A stretch of 64,000 bases of DNA, from the NCBI GenBank assembly GCA_964036315.1, contig OZ038480.1:10470203-10534202 (forward strand), written 5' to 3'. Of this stretch, positions 54,480 through 64,000 are shown in pieces (position 1 is the stretch's first letter; each line of letters begins with the position of its first letter). This DNA is from Acanthosepion esculentum (lineage: Eukaryota; Mollusca; Cephalopoda; Sepiida; Sepiidae). The notes under the pieces were generated by a model, which did no database searches, had not been told where the DNA came from, and was given only the letters and a program-made list of their open reading frames with translations. Position numbers and translations under genes: made by a program.

Positions 54480-55240
54480 TATAAAATGAATCACAGAAAC
54501 GAAAAGAGAAAGTGCAGATGACAGCATCAGTGGACATGATCCATAGAATTTCCCAATATTTTACACTTTTTTAAATCTTCTGAATACGAAAAATCGCACA
54601 AAGGTGAGACACCTACTGTAGAAGGAACATTTAATGAAGAAGAAATGTCTACTCATAAGGAAACACTTTCTGGGGAGTTATCAACAGTTTGCCTCAATTT
54701 TACTCCTTTATCTGATGATATTTCTGAGTGGCCTTTAGTGATTTCTGTCTTTTTGTTGAACGTGGCCCTACTCAAGTATAGTTGGATGAACATCCTTACA
54801 AGGAACATAGAAGACGTTTCTCAACATGTCATTACTATCGGATAATGCCAAATAAGGAAAAAGTGAAGCGGTCATGGTTGGTATATTCTCTCAAAAGTGA
54901 TCGAATTTATTGCTTTTGTTGTAAAACTTTTTAATAATGCTGAGTCTTCGTACTCTCTTATAAAAGGAACAAATGTGTGTGAAGGTATTTTTAAAAAGGT
55001 GAAAGAATTTGAACATGGTAAAAACCAGAAACTCTGCTTGTCTGTGTGGATAGATCAGCGTTTGGGTTTGACGAGCAAAGCGATCATAGTTATGCAAGAA
55101 ATAGAATTTTTCTTTTTTTTGGAAATCCAACAATATTTATTGAACAAAGTAACTAATAATAACAAAAAAAAAGTCATTGAAGCAAAGCAAGTTCAGTCGA
55201 CCAATGATGACAATTCGAGAACAACAACGTAACTATAAAC
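54480..55240 (+). pseudogene. hAT transposase N-terminus (TTF/ZMYM5-like)
   Basis: Several frames together give the start of a hAT-type transposase. ISEWPLVIS (54720) is the usual D-xx-WP block. After a shift, HYYRIMPNKEKVKRSWLVYS (about 54825-54895) is the entry of the TTF-type zinc finger, and SDRIYCFCCKLF its Cys pair. KKVKEFEHGKNQKLCLSVWI (54990-55050) matches the trailing LSxHExSxxH part, with its His residues changed. The RNase H-fold catalytic core is absent. No TIR found. Confidence 0.72.
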
Positions 55241-55781
55241 ATTTTTTTCTATCCTCTGCCAGCCGCTATGACGGAGAAAGCATTACCTCGAACCGTCGCC
55301 AGTGAGACACGCTGCAAGAGCCACTCCGTTTTTAAAAAATAGCTAAATATTCTTCTCTTGCTGATAGATTTTTTTTTTACTCCTGTGGCAGTGGAGACTT
55401 CAGGGGTTATTGGCCCTCGTTCGATGGTGTTCCTTCGGAGGATTGGCGCGATTGCGTCTCGATTAAGAAGTAGAATTACTTCGGAAGCAGAAAGAAATTT
55501 ATAGGAGTGTGGTGAAGTGTTTAATCAATGTAAGTCTTTTGGACTGAAAGAAACTTGGATTTTCGTGGCAGAAATGACCATTTTAGTTCTCAGTAAAGTA
55601 GCAATTTTCTTGGATTGATAGAATTGATTGCAAAATAAAACTCTGGCCTCATCGAACTCTTGATTAGGATCGAAACTGGTAAACTGTACAATGATTATTT
55701 CAGTAAAAAATACACAGAATGAACTTATCAGTCTTATCTCAAAAATGATTTCGTCAAGAAATCTTTCCGATTTAAAATGTG
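55241..55781. other. No gene recognised
   Basis: Moderate-GC patch at 55255-55330 and 55380-55460 with no identifiable frame. It may be decayed hAT sequence continuing from the left. Confidence 0.4.
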
Positions 55782-55789
55782 CAAAATAG

Positions 55790-56265
55790 TTTGGGTTTTG
55801 TTTTTTGTTTTACGGCACATCAACCTCAATGGGTCATTTAATGCCGACAACTTTTTTTTCCTGCTAATATTTTTGTTTTGTCAAAAATCTATTTCTGTTA
55901 ATATTTTTTCCTCAAAAATGTATAGGTGGTAATATTATTTTTTTCAAAAAACGTATAGCTGGTAATTTTTTTTTTCTTCAAAAACTTATTTCTGATAATA
56001 ATTTTTTACAAAGTATTTCTAGTATTAAAACCTATTTTTATACTTTTATAATTCTTTTTGCCTCTGTATCGGAGTTAACTATTTACCCATAGCTGGAACC
56101 TTAACAAGTGCTACCACCCCGGGTCAGGGTGGACCTGGGAACACTAGCAAATAAAGAGGTGGTTCCACGCTCCTCAAAGCCGCCTGATCAGAGGCCTTGC
56201 TGTTGGATGTAGTTTATCGTCATACCCAGGACGCGGATGAAGTTTATCGTCATACCCAGGACAGG
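55790..56265 (+). mobile_element. Second copy of the 8-bp-TSD repeat
   Basis: Shares with 23467-24037 the GGCACATCAACCTCAATGGG start block, the CTACCACCCCGGGTCAGGGT block, GGTGGTTCCACGCTCCTCAA and the 30-bp minisatellite (two units here, 56209-56262). The flanks CAAAATAG (55782-55789) and CAGAATAG (56266-56273) form an 8-bp target duplication with one mismatch. The AT-rich middle is shorter and diverged. Confidence 0.85.
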
Positions 56266-56273
56266 CAGAATAG

Positions 56274-57559
56274 TATTCCGTAATATTGGACTGGACTCCT
56301 AACATTTTTCATTTTGAAAAAAAATGTCTGTAATTTTAAGATATGTTTATTGGTGATAGTGTAACGATTCGTGAATCTTTCTTCGATTTAGGTGATATTA
56401 CTGGAAAGGGATTATTGGAGATTTTTTTGAATGTTGTTAAAAGGTTTGACATTGATTTATTAGACTGTCGTTGAGATTTAGTAGCGAGGCTAGGATTGTT
56501 AGCAATTACTACTGAGTAGTGAGTTCGGTTCTCATTGGGTGCCCCATAAGAAGCAGTGATTAAATAACCAACAAGGATTGACATATCGTAAAATCAACCA
56601 AAGTAACCTTTAAATCTTCATGTCTGTTGTTGCTCTCGGCCTAATCTGTTCTTTTAGAATTCTTTCCCTTTTTCTGTATTTTTCAGCCGTGTATTTGTTA
56701 AAATTTTTATACGTTGCTTTTCTATACATTCTCTTGGCTTTGATGTACCTTGTGACTCATTATATGCCCAAAACATTTCACCTCTCTCGTTGGTTTATAT
56801 TAAGAAATGACACGAGGTCATTGCGTTTACAGGCGTCTGCGTTTGAATGTATGTAAGCATTGTTTGATATGTATAAGTACGAGCTAAAACATAATGGCCT
56901 TTTTCTTTTACTTTGCCTTTTTTTAATGATAGTAGTCAAGTAGAGGCATAGGGAAATTTACTGACATTAGAGCATCTTCTCCTTTTGTCTCTACACAATT
57001 TGTAGGGGGAAAAATAAATAACAACGTTATTGACAGTTATACGAAAATTATCTCAGGAAGTCCACTTCACAAATGCGATTTAACATAATTTTAATTGTAT
57101 TTATTTATTCCAGTGTGTGACTTAAAAAACAGTAAAATAATTAAAATAATCTGTCTAAATTTATGGGATGGGGAATTATCATTATTTACATTAATTGCAA
57201 TCAGACTGATGTCATCATCGTTGTTGTCATTATGACATTTTTGCTGTTAATTCCTCCGACCTTACTTAGTTATCTCTCGATTCTGTTAAACCTTTATTTA
57301 ATCTACTAGGGTAGAATATTCTTCTACTGTTATTGTATAAGGATTATCTTAACTTGTTCTTTTTATATATATTATTGCTAATCCTGTTTCCATGATTCCA
57401 GCAGTAAATAAATATTTGTTTAAATTTGTTTGTTAGTATTTACACTCGTTACATTTTTATACTTTAAATCAGAATGTAATACTTATGTCCGATGGCGGCC
57501 CATATGTGCTAGAATCCGCGTTGCTTTCTAAGAAACTCATCCTATAATATTAAACGTGA
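56274..57559. other. No gene recognised
   Basis: Two open frames (56336-56584 minus; 56620-56856 plus) lack domains. The first is polar (NENRTHYSVVIANNPSL) and could be a short coding remnant of unknown type; the second is hydrophobic from T-rich DNA. Confidence 0.4.
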
Positions 57560-57720
57560 CAGAATTGGGAAAAGCGAGAGATAAAGAGAGAGGGGAGGAG
57601 GAGGAGGAGAAACTGTTGAAGAAGGTAAAGAAGTAAGAGACCAAGAAAGAAAGAATAAATATGTATTACATAGAAAGGAGGGGAGGAAAATGGAAATAGG
57701 AAAGAAAGACACACATAGAC
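57560..57720. repeat. Long purine-rich tract
   Basis: Almost uninterrupted A/G sequence including GGAGGAGGAGGAGG and AAGAAAGAAAG. It lies 160 bp left of the solo LTR. Confidence 0.85.
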
Positions 57721-58131
57721 TTGTTCGCTAAATATCAAGAGGCAATGATGAAAGATTGAAAGTCGTTTTGGAATGGGAAGACATAAAATGTGGTGTTCTT
57801 TATGGAGAGATAAAACAAAAGTAAGGTACGAAAGGATACAGTAGAAAATATCTGTTTTGTCTTTTTTTTTTTTCATATGAAACTGTTATGGTCCAGCTTC
57901 CTTGTACCACGGTGATGGACCAAGGTAGAAACAATGAAGAATAACTCGAACACAGGTATCGAATAACACAGATATATATTACAAACAGAATATGTACAAA
58001 AGAAGTAGAAGTGTTAGTAAAAACAATCAGGTTAGGTTAGAGAGAACTATGTTGTCTCGAAGTATCACTATTCCAATGTCTTACTGTAATCGTCTGACGC
58101 CACTCTGTCTGTGACTGACTCAATGTGTGAC

Positions 58132-58380
58132 GATATTTAACAACCCCCCCACACACGGGTCGAATGTGGCACAAGGCCGGTTTAATGTGGGCTTACCGAG
58201 CCCGTAGGCTCAGCCAAAAATATGCTCATTAGAACCCGTATAAACGGGTTCAGGGACTGTCTACCTCCCCGGACGAAACTTTGCCCTGCGGCAAAGCCCC
58301 GTCCGAGTCCCTCCCCGCCGAGACGGAGAGTTCGACAGCAAAGAACAGTCTTAACAACTGTTCCAGTCACGGGGTGACTG
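58132..58380. repeat. Hairpin module 1 in solo LTR
   Basis: A 249-bp unit. Stems: AACCCGT (58233-58239) with ACGGGTT (58244-58250); a nested stem GGGACT/AGTCCC, CGGACG (58270-58275)/CGTCCG (58300-58305) and CTTTGCC (58279-58285)/GGCAAAG (58290-58296); GAACAGT (58343-58349)/ACTGTTC (58357-58363); CAGTCAC/GTGACTG (58364-58380). Most of the unit is paired. Confidence 0.92.
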
Positions 58381-58633
58381 GATATTTAGCAACCCTCCCA
58401 CACGGGTCGAATGCGGCACAAGGCCGGTTTAATGTGGGCTTACCGAGCCCGTAGGCTCGGCCAAAAATATGCCCATTTACAACCCGTATAAACGGGTTTA
58501 GGGACTGTCTACCTCCCCGGACGGCACTTTGCCCTGCGGCAAAGCCCCGTCCGAGTCCCCCCCCCCCCCGGCGAGGCGTAGAGTTCGACAGCAAAGAACA
58601 GTTTATACAACTGTTCCAGTCACGGGGTGACTG
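58381..58633. repeat. Hairpin module 2 in solo LTR
   Basis: Tandem copy of the previous unit, 249 bp on. CCGAGCC-CGTA-GGCTCGG (58443-58460) is perfect here but has one mismatch in module 1. AACCCGT/ACGGGTT is at 58481-58498. It also has a C12-type run near 58557-58569. Ends with CAGTCACGGGGTGACTG. Confidence 0.92.
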
Positions 58634-58832
58634 CTGCTTCCTCTTGTGGAACAGTATTCATGAGGCACGGAATAGTCCATTCCTATTATGGGTAAGTTCC
58701 CATAACAGAAACTAACCTATATTTATGTAATATTTTCATTTTTAAAAATAGACGAGCAGTAAAATATCGGAATGGATAAGAGAGAAACAGAAGAAACGCG
58801 TAAAATATGAAGGAAGAATAGAGGCATTAGGT

Positions 58833-59484
58833 CAGCGTTTCTCAACCGGGTTCCCCGGAACCCTAAGATTCCGCAAAAGGTCCCCAAGGGTTCCGCGAGA
58901 ACAGGTGAGATAAGCTAATGCAGTTTTGACTTTTTATTTAATTTCATATACGTAATATTACTAAACACACACAATATATTCTTGGTTATTGTAATTCACT
59001 TTATCAAATGACTGAAAGTAATATTTTCTTAATTTATTGGTTTACAGAACATTTTACCTTGATTTTTACCTTATGTCTTTTCAACATTGCCAGTAAAGGA
59101 TAAAAAAATAATAAAAACTGATGGAGCAATTATCTGTTTTCGTTCTGTTTACATTTATATTATAGGTATAGGTATTGCTTACTTATGTTGATTTTTTTAC
59201 GCTTGAGTTTAAAAAATTTTCGTGTGAATGAAAACTCCCTGATGAAGTATTATAAACGAACAGTATGAATTTTATTTATTATTACCAAAACATTTGACAA
59301 AGAAGTATTAATTTTTCCTTAAACCAATTAATCGAAAATATATACTATGATATTTACCACGTGAACTACGATGAAAACAAAATGAGAAAGATATGGTATA
59401 TAATTTTATTTTTGCTCTGGGGTTTCTTGAGACATGTCATTTATTTTAAGGGTTACGCAAGGGCAAAAAGGTTGAGAAATTCTT
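58833..59484. mobile_element. hAT-type MITE
   Basis: CAGCGTTTCTCAACC starts the left end and GGTTGAGAAATTCTT the right. The flanks share ATTAG (58826 and 59486), a possible remnant of an 8-bp duplication. GGTTCCCCGGAACCC and GGGTTCCGCGAG near the left and AAGGGTTACGC near the right are subterminal repeats. No transposase. Confidence 0.78.
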
Positions 59485-59720
59485 TATTAGATAACCGATA
59501 ATCATAGTTTTACGAGTTCAACTAGTTTTCATTATTAAATTTGACTAGGTTTTTCTTTCATATTATTATCGCTGCTTTTTATTTCAATGCTCTTGTAGAC
59601 TTTTACGTTCTACGAGATTTGAGTAAGCAATATGAACAAGAAATAAATAACCTCAAACAAGATTTGTAGTTGCACGCCATGTTCTAAGGAACTCGTTTGT
59701 CATGGATGATTCTTTTCTTT
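59485..59720. other. Spacer
   Basis: Nothing recognised. Confidence 0.4.
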
Positions 59721-60570
59721 TTATGTGTCATGTCTTTTCAGGATGTATGCGATCATGGCTCTCCACATCCTCCTATCCCTTGTAGCTCTCAATAAGTTTT
59801 GTCCTTTTGCTACTTCACCCAGTCCGTGGTCTGTCATCCACTTGCTTAAGTCCGCTAGATATGTAATGCGTTGCTTTCTCTTGTCTTGCTTTTCCTCTAT
59901 TCGACCTGTGAGCATCAGATTCTCCAGGCCCTCTTTTCTCATTACGTGTCCCAGAAACTTCAGCTGCCTTTTCCTGATGTTAAGTATAAGCTTCCTCCTC
60001 GTATGTATCCTCTCCAAAACCACGCTCGGTCCCTGATATCCTCAGCATCCTTGTAGAATCACATCTCCGTCGCCTTGAGTCTCTTCTTCATCTTTGAGGA
60101 GACCGTCCAACATTCGCTGCCCTAAAGAAAGACACATGTCATGTAACAGCTCAGTACTCGTTTTTTTTCTTTTTTTTTTTTTTTTTTGTTACCAAAGAGA
60201 TCCTCCTGTGTTATATTCTGCAATACTCTGCTCGGCTTTTGGAATGCGTCCTTGGCCATCCCAATACGTCTACGAATCTCAGTGTCGCACTTGCCGTCCT
60301 CTGTCAAAACACTACCCAGATATTTAAACTTCCGCACCTGCTTGATTCTAGTGTCCCCAACCTGCAAATCGCATTTCGGGCTCATCCTTTTACTGATGAC
60401 CATGCATTCCATCTTCTTGTAGTTTATGCTTAGCCCCTTCTCTTCACTCTCCTTCGCTAGCTTCTGTAGGAGGTTTTGTAATTTCTTTTCTGTGTCTGCT
60501 ATCAGTACTGTGTCATTTGAGTATCTTATGATGCCCAAAATCACCAGGCAAAATTTATCTTGAATCATAT
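59721..60570 (-). pseudogene. LINE reverse transcriptase 3' part (same family as 9545-10520)
   Basis: 148-codon frame 60122-60568 contains RYSNDTVLIADTEKKLQNLL (active-site YADD changed to YSND), MECMVISKRMSPKCDLQVGD, KQVRKFKYLGSVLTEDGKCD and EIRRRIGMAKDAFQKPSRVL. A poly-T/A tract (60160-60187) breaks it. Frame 59721-60023 continues with LNIRKRQLKFLGHVMRKEGL and RATRDRRMWRAMIAYILK, the usual C terminus of this family. A small deletion removes the segment between. Non-functional. Confidence 0.88.
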
Positions 60571-63500
60571 AAACTACCTTATCTGATTATTTTCCATATC
60601 ATATTATTTGTCTACTGATTAATAACAGGCGTAATAGCCATAAGTTGTCCTAATTTCTTAGTCGGAGCATTTTTTTAGCGTTAATATTGACGTGTTTATC
60701 ATTAGAATAGTGTTTTATCTCCTCACCGACTTAAAGATCACAAATTTATGTAAAAACGATTTTCTCGTATCTTTCAAAAGCAGCAGAAATAATAAAAGAC
60801 AAAATAGTCAAATTAAGAGTAGTTTTTTAAATGTGACTGACTAGAAACTAAGAATACAATGAAGAAAAAAAGAAGCCCGTTGAAACGTATGGGCGATGAA
60901 ACACGAAAGTGAAATGAAAGTATTGCTCGCAGTTGAAAACCTTTATGTCAAAGAGTTTTCTCTATGAGAGACAAGCCTTGAAACATGTGACCTTTTAACC
61001 ATAATATCACTTACGATACACCATACTAAAAAAATATAACATTTTGAAGCACAAAAAATCTTTAATTATGGTAAAAGATTTGGAAGTATAATTTGTATTA
61101 AGATTTTAGTTTCCGCTTAGTAAATATAGTCTTCAATTAATAACTTAATAACTTACCCCGTAATCTGTTTGGAAAATTTTTTAAATATTTTTTAAACTTA
61201 AAATGAAAACAATTCTTGAAAAATTAAAGATAAATGCAAACAATTCTTGTAAAAATGAATTATTCATCGATTTTTTTTCTTTAGACTATAATGTCCTTAA
61301 TGTATTCATAAAAGCCTATCTATATAACAGTTTAATTGCATTTTTTATTTTACGATTTGGAGCAGATTTTTAAAAAGTTAGGAGTAGTTATGAAAAAAAT
61401 GATGATTTACTTTCTCCAAGGAGTCCTGCTTATAAGTAATATAAAACAATTTGCGAACTGTTTGAAAGTCTAGAAAATTTCATAAAATTTAGTTATGGAG
61501 GGTGGGGTAACAGGTGTAAAAAAATATTTTACCAAGATTTTCTAAAAATAAAAATTTCAAAAATAAATTCATTCATTTTTTTAATAAGTCCTGAAAGTTT
61601 CATTAAAATCAGACAATTATTTGATATTTGCAAGAATTTTCAAATTAATGCGTTTTACACTGGAAACTGCTACACTAAAAATGTCCATTACCACAAGTCT
61701 TACAAAGTTGACAAAAAAAACGAAATTTTTTAGCCAAATTTAGAAGTTGTTAGAAAGGAGGAAAATTGAAAAAAAAAAATAATTAAAAAATACTTTGTTC
61801 TTTCCTCTTAATAATAACATAAACATTTTGTTTTTATTAAGTTTGGGGCTTTTTATCATCATGTCATACTGTTTTTTTAGCGAATTATTATAGGTACTTA
61901 ATTAAAACAGTACTCAATAGCAGTTATTTCATTTTAGTCCAGTTGCACAGAATTAAGTGGAGTCCAAATGCTACTTACTTTCAGCAATACGAAGCGTATG
62001 TGTAATCTTAGTATGGCATATATTTAATTGTATTTGATTACCTCGGAAATGGACGAAGCTCAAAGAACTATGGACACATGAGAAGATTGCAGTAGAACAA
62101 ACCATTTCCTGGTATCACAGTATTTGAAAATATGCCTGCATACAGAAGCCAGTATATATTTCTGTTCAATGATGCCAACAAAGTGAAAATTGTAAACTTT
62201 ACTTTATTATACTTTACTTTTGATGGACTTAGCATTGACAGCGATAGGAATATTTTCATCGACTTATCCATATATAACATTTTATTTGGTACTTAATATT
62301 TCGAAATATACTATGTTATTTCTCAGATCATGAGCTCTAATGTAAACTTCCAAATTATGACTTTCCCCCTCGGCTTTAAAAGCTTAATTCAAAAATGCAG
62401 GCAATTTTGGACATGTGTGACTAACCCACTAAGTTTCCCTGCTGATACAAAACTCACTTTCTGCAACTATAATTTTTCAAGGGTCTACTAACTGCTAATA
62501 GTTTACCACAAGCAACATTGACTCACACGACAACCCATTCAACAACAGACGCTTCCACAACTACGTTGACCTACTGACCTTGAATAAGTCAGAAACTTAG
62601 CAACACCCTTGCTGTCATTCTCTAAAACACACGTTTTTGTAAATTTAGCAACAATTATAAGAACTTACTTTCTTATGAAAAGTGTTTCTCTACCTAGCTT
62701 AATTTCCAAGCGCTCAAAAGAATATTTTGAGCAAGCCTCCATACCCTTTTCCGTTTCACATTGTAAATAAATAATTTTTTCTATTTCAATTTTACACTGA
62801 GTCAATCCTTTTTTTTATTGTGCGCCTAAAAATTAAATTATTTTTACTATATTGGAAAATACCCATAATATTGCTTTTAACATTTTGTCTTATATTTCAC
62901 AACTTCAGAGTTCATTCAAAATTCTTTATTTTTGTATATAATATACATATTTTATACATAAACCGGTTACTGTATGATAATAAAGGTTTAACAATCTACA
63001 TTTCAAATCTCATCCTTTTCTCTCCTCATTTAATGCGTTACTGATAGGTGCGAATAAAGACGCCTCATTGAAGGACTCGTTTTCTTTGCTATCCCAATTT
63101 TTAGCGCCAACTGCTGTTGCTAAAACTTGAATTTTATACTAAATACACGTAGAATTTATAAAATATTTGTCGTAAAAAATTGCTTGTGGACAATATTGAG
63201 TGAAATTTCTATAAATTAGGCAATATTTCCACTCCAGGCTAAAAGAATTCAAACTGAAGCATTCTTGACATATTTTTACATTCTGTCTATAATTTGTTAT
63301 TCATTCCGATATGATATTTTACATAATGTTGATAAGCGACTGGAAAGAATACAGAGAAAAATGGTCAATTACAAATAATATTTTAATTATTTGAAAAATT
63401 TCTAGGCAATTTTTCAGTTAGTTTTGAAGAAATTAAAAACCAAATAGGGATTAACCTCAGAGATTTTTTTGAAATTCTTAATTTTTTTTCTGTCTTAAGT

Positions 63501-64000
63501 CATTTCAGAATTTCTTGTAATTTACTGATTTTCCATTCCAAAAGCATTGAAGTGAATGACACAAAAGATTATTTGCAGTTTTAAATATATTTTCTAATGC
63601 AAACATTGACCAACATATTGGTAAGGTCAAAAAAATCCGGATAACTTAGGTTAGTTCCGCATAAGAGTGGGCACCCATTTAGGACCAAACTCATTACAGT
63701 ATGAGTATGAATTTACGAAACTTGATTTACTCTGGTACAAGGCCATAATTCGATTGGAATATTCACATTATTGAAAGGATCTTTCTTTTTGTCTACTTTA
63801 GTTTATTTCTTAACTGTTTGACTAAAAAACTATTAATGCAAATCTCACTTTTCAGAAACTTATGATATTTCTTTATTCACTAAAAATTCCAGTCGCAAAT
63901 TTCATTCACTTCATGAAATTTACAGAAAGTCTATGTCGTCTTGTAAAATAGAGGCCAAAAAGTTAATCTCTCTGAGCATTACCACTGTAGTGAGTTTGTG
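60571..64000. other. No gene recognised
   Basis: Very AT-rich throughout. Short frames (62068-62280 minus; 62820-63044 plus) are Phe/Leu/Ile-rich and have no motif. I see no repeat shared with the rest of the window. Confidence 0.5.

Larger units (their letters stand above)
57884..58707 (-). mobile_element. Solo LTR of the element-1 family, long form
   Basis: It starts TGTTATGG and ends CCATAACA, with GAAAC on both sides (57879-57883 and 58708-58712), a perfect 5-bp target duplication. On the minus strand it follows the LTR of element 1 (GGAACTTACCCATAATA, GGAATGGACTATTCC, and at the end GGTACAAGG-AGCTGGACC). It is 824 bp because two hairpin modules (58132-58633) occupy U3. No internal region remains, so it arose by LTR-LTR recombination. 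Confidence 0.94.

Overview
This window looks like gene-poor, transposon-dense DNA from an invertebrate animal. The base composition is AT-rich. It has many microsatellites, dozens of decayed mobile elements nested inside one another, no recognisable complete host gene, and no rRNA, tRNA or CRISPR locus. The mix of families (Ty3/gypsy elements of the K02A2.6 type, R4-like LINEs, Helitrons with PIF1-type helicase, mariner, pogo, hAT and tRNA-derived SINE heads) would fit a mollusc, perhaps a cephalopod. That placement is a guess; the sequence alone does not prove it.

Layout. At 1-9.4 kb there is a truncated LTR, a dead mariner, an R4-like LINE, two long hairpins and a MITE. At 9.5-17.3 kb there is a LINE 3' fragment, then two copies of one Helitron family: copy A (10587-13240) carries a broken PIF1-type helicase and copy B (16158-17301) is a non-autonomous derivative. 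A pogo/Tigger remnant and a gypsy integrase fragment lie between them. At 17.3-21.7 kb there is mostly unidentified DNA, with a near-perfect hairpin, a foldback mariner-like element and a TATA/CCAAT promoter-like stretch.

At 21.7-29.4 kb a minus-strand Ty3/gypsy element is inserted in an R4-like LINE and is itself hit by a 571-bp repeat flanked by an 8-bp target duplication. At 29.5-34.8 kb a plus-strand gypsy element with both LTRs splits a minus-strand open reading frame that becomes continuous when the element is removed. At 35.8-41.5 kb a related minus-strand gypsy element sits inside a mariner. At 41.5-50.6 kb there is a jockey-like LINE with an internal triplication and a third kind of gypsy element invaded by a Tx1-like LINE and a hAT fragment. 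At 50.6-64 kb there are microsatellites, a 1-kb foldback built from 107-bp repeats, a hAT (TTF/ZMYM-type) transposase remnant, a second copy of the 8-bp-TSD repeat, a solo LTR with perfect TSD, a hAT MITE and another LINE fragment. The last 3.4 kb are featureless.

The most unusual signal is a GC-rich module of about 250-340 bp, almost entirely made of hairpins. It recurs seven times, once or twice in tandem, inside two unrelated element classes: near the 5' end of both Helitron copies and inside the U3 region of LTRs (26471-26960 and 58132-58633). Its first part shares the core GGYCGGTTTAATGYGGG, and at least one stem shows a compensatory base-pair change between copies.
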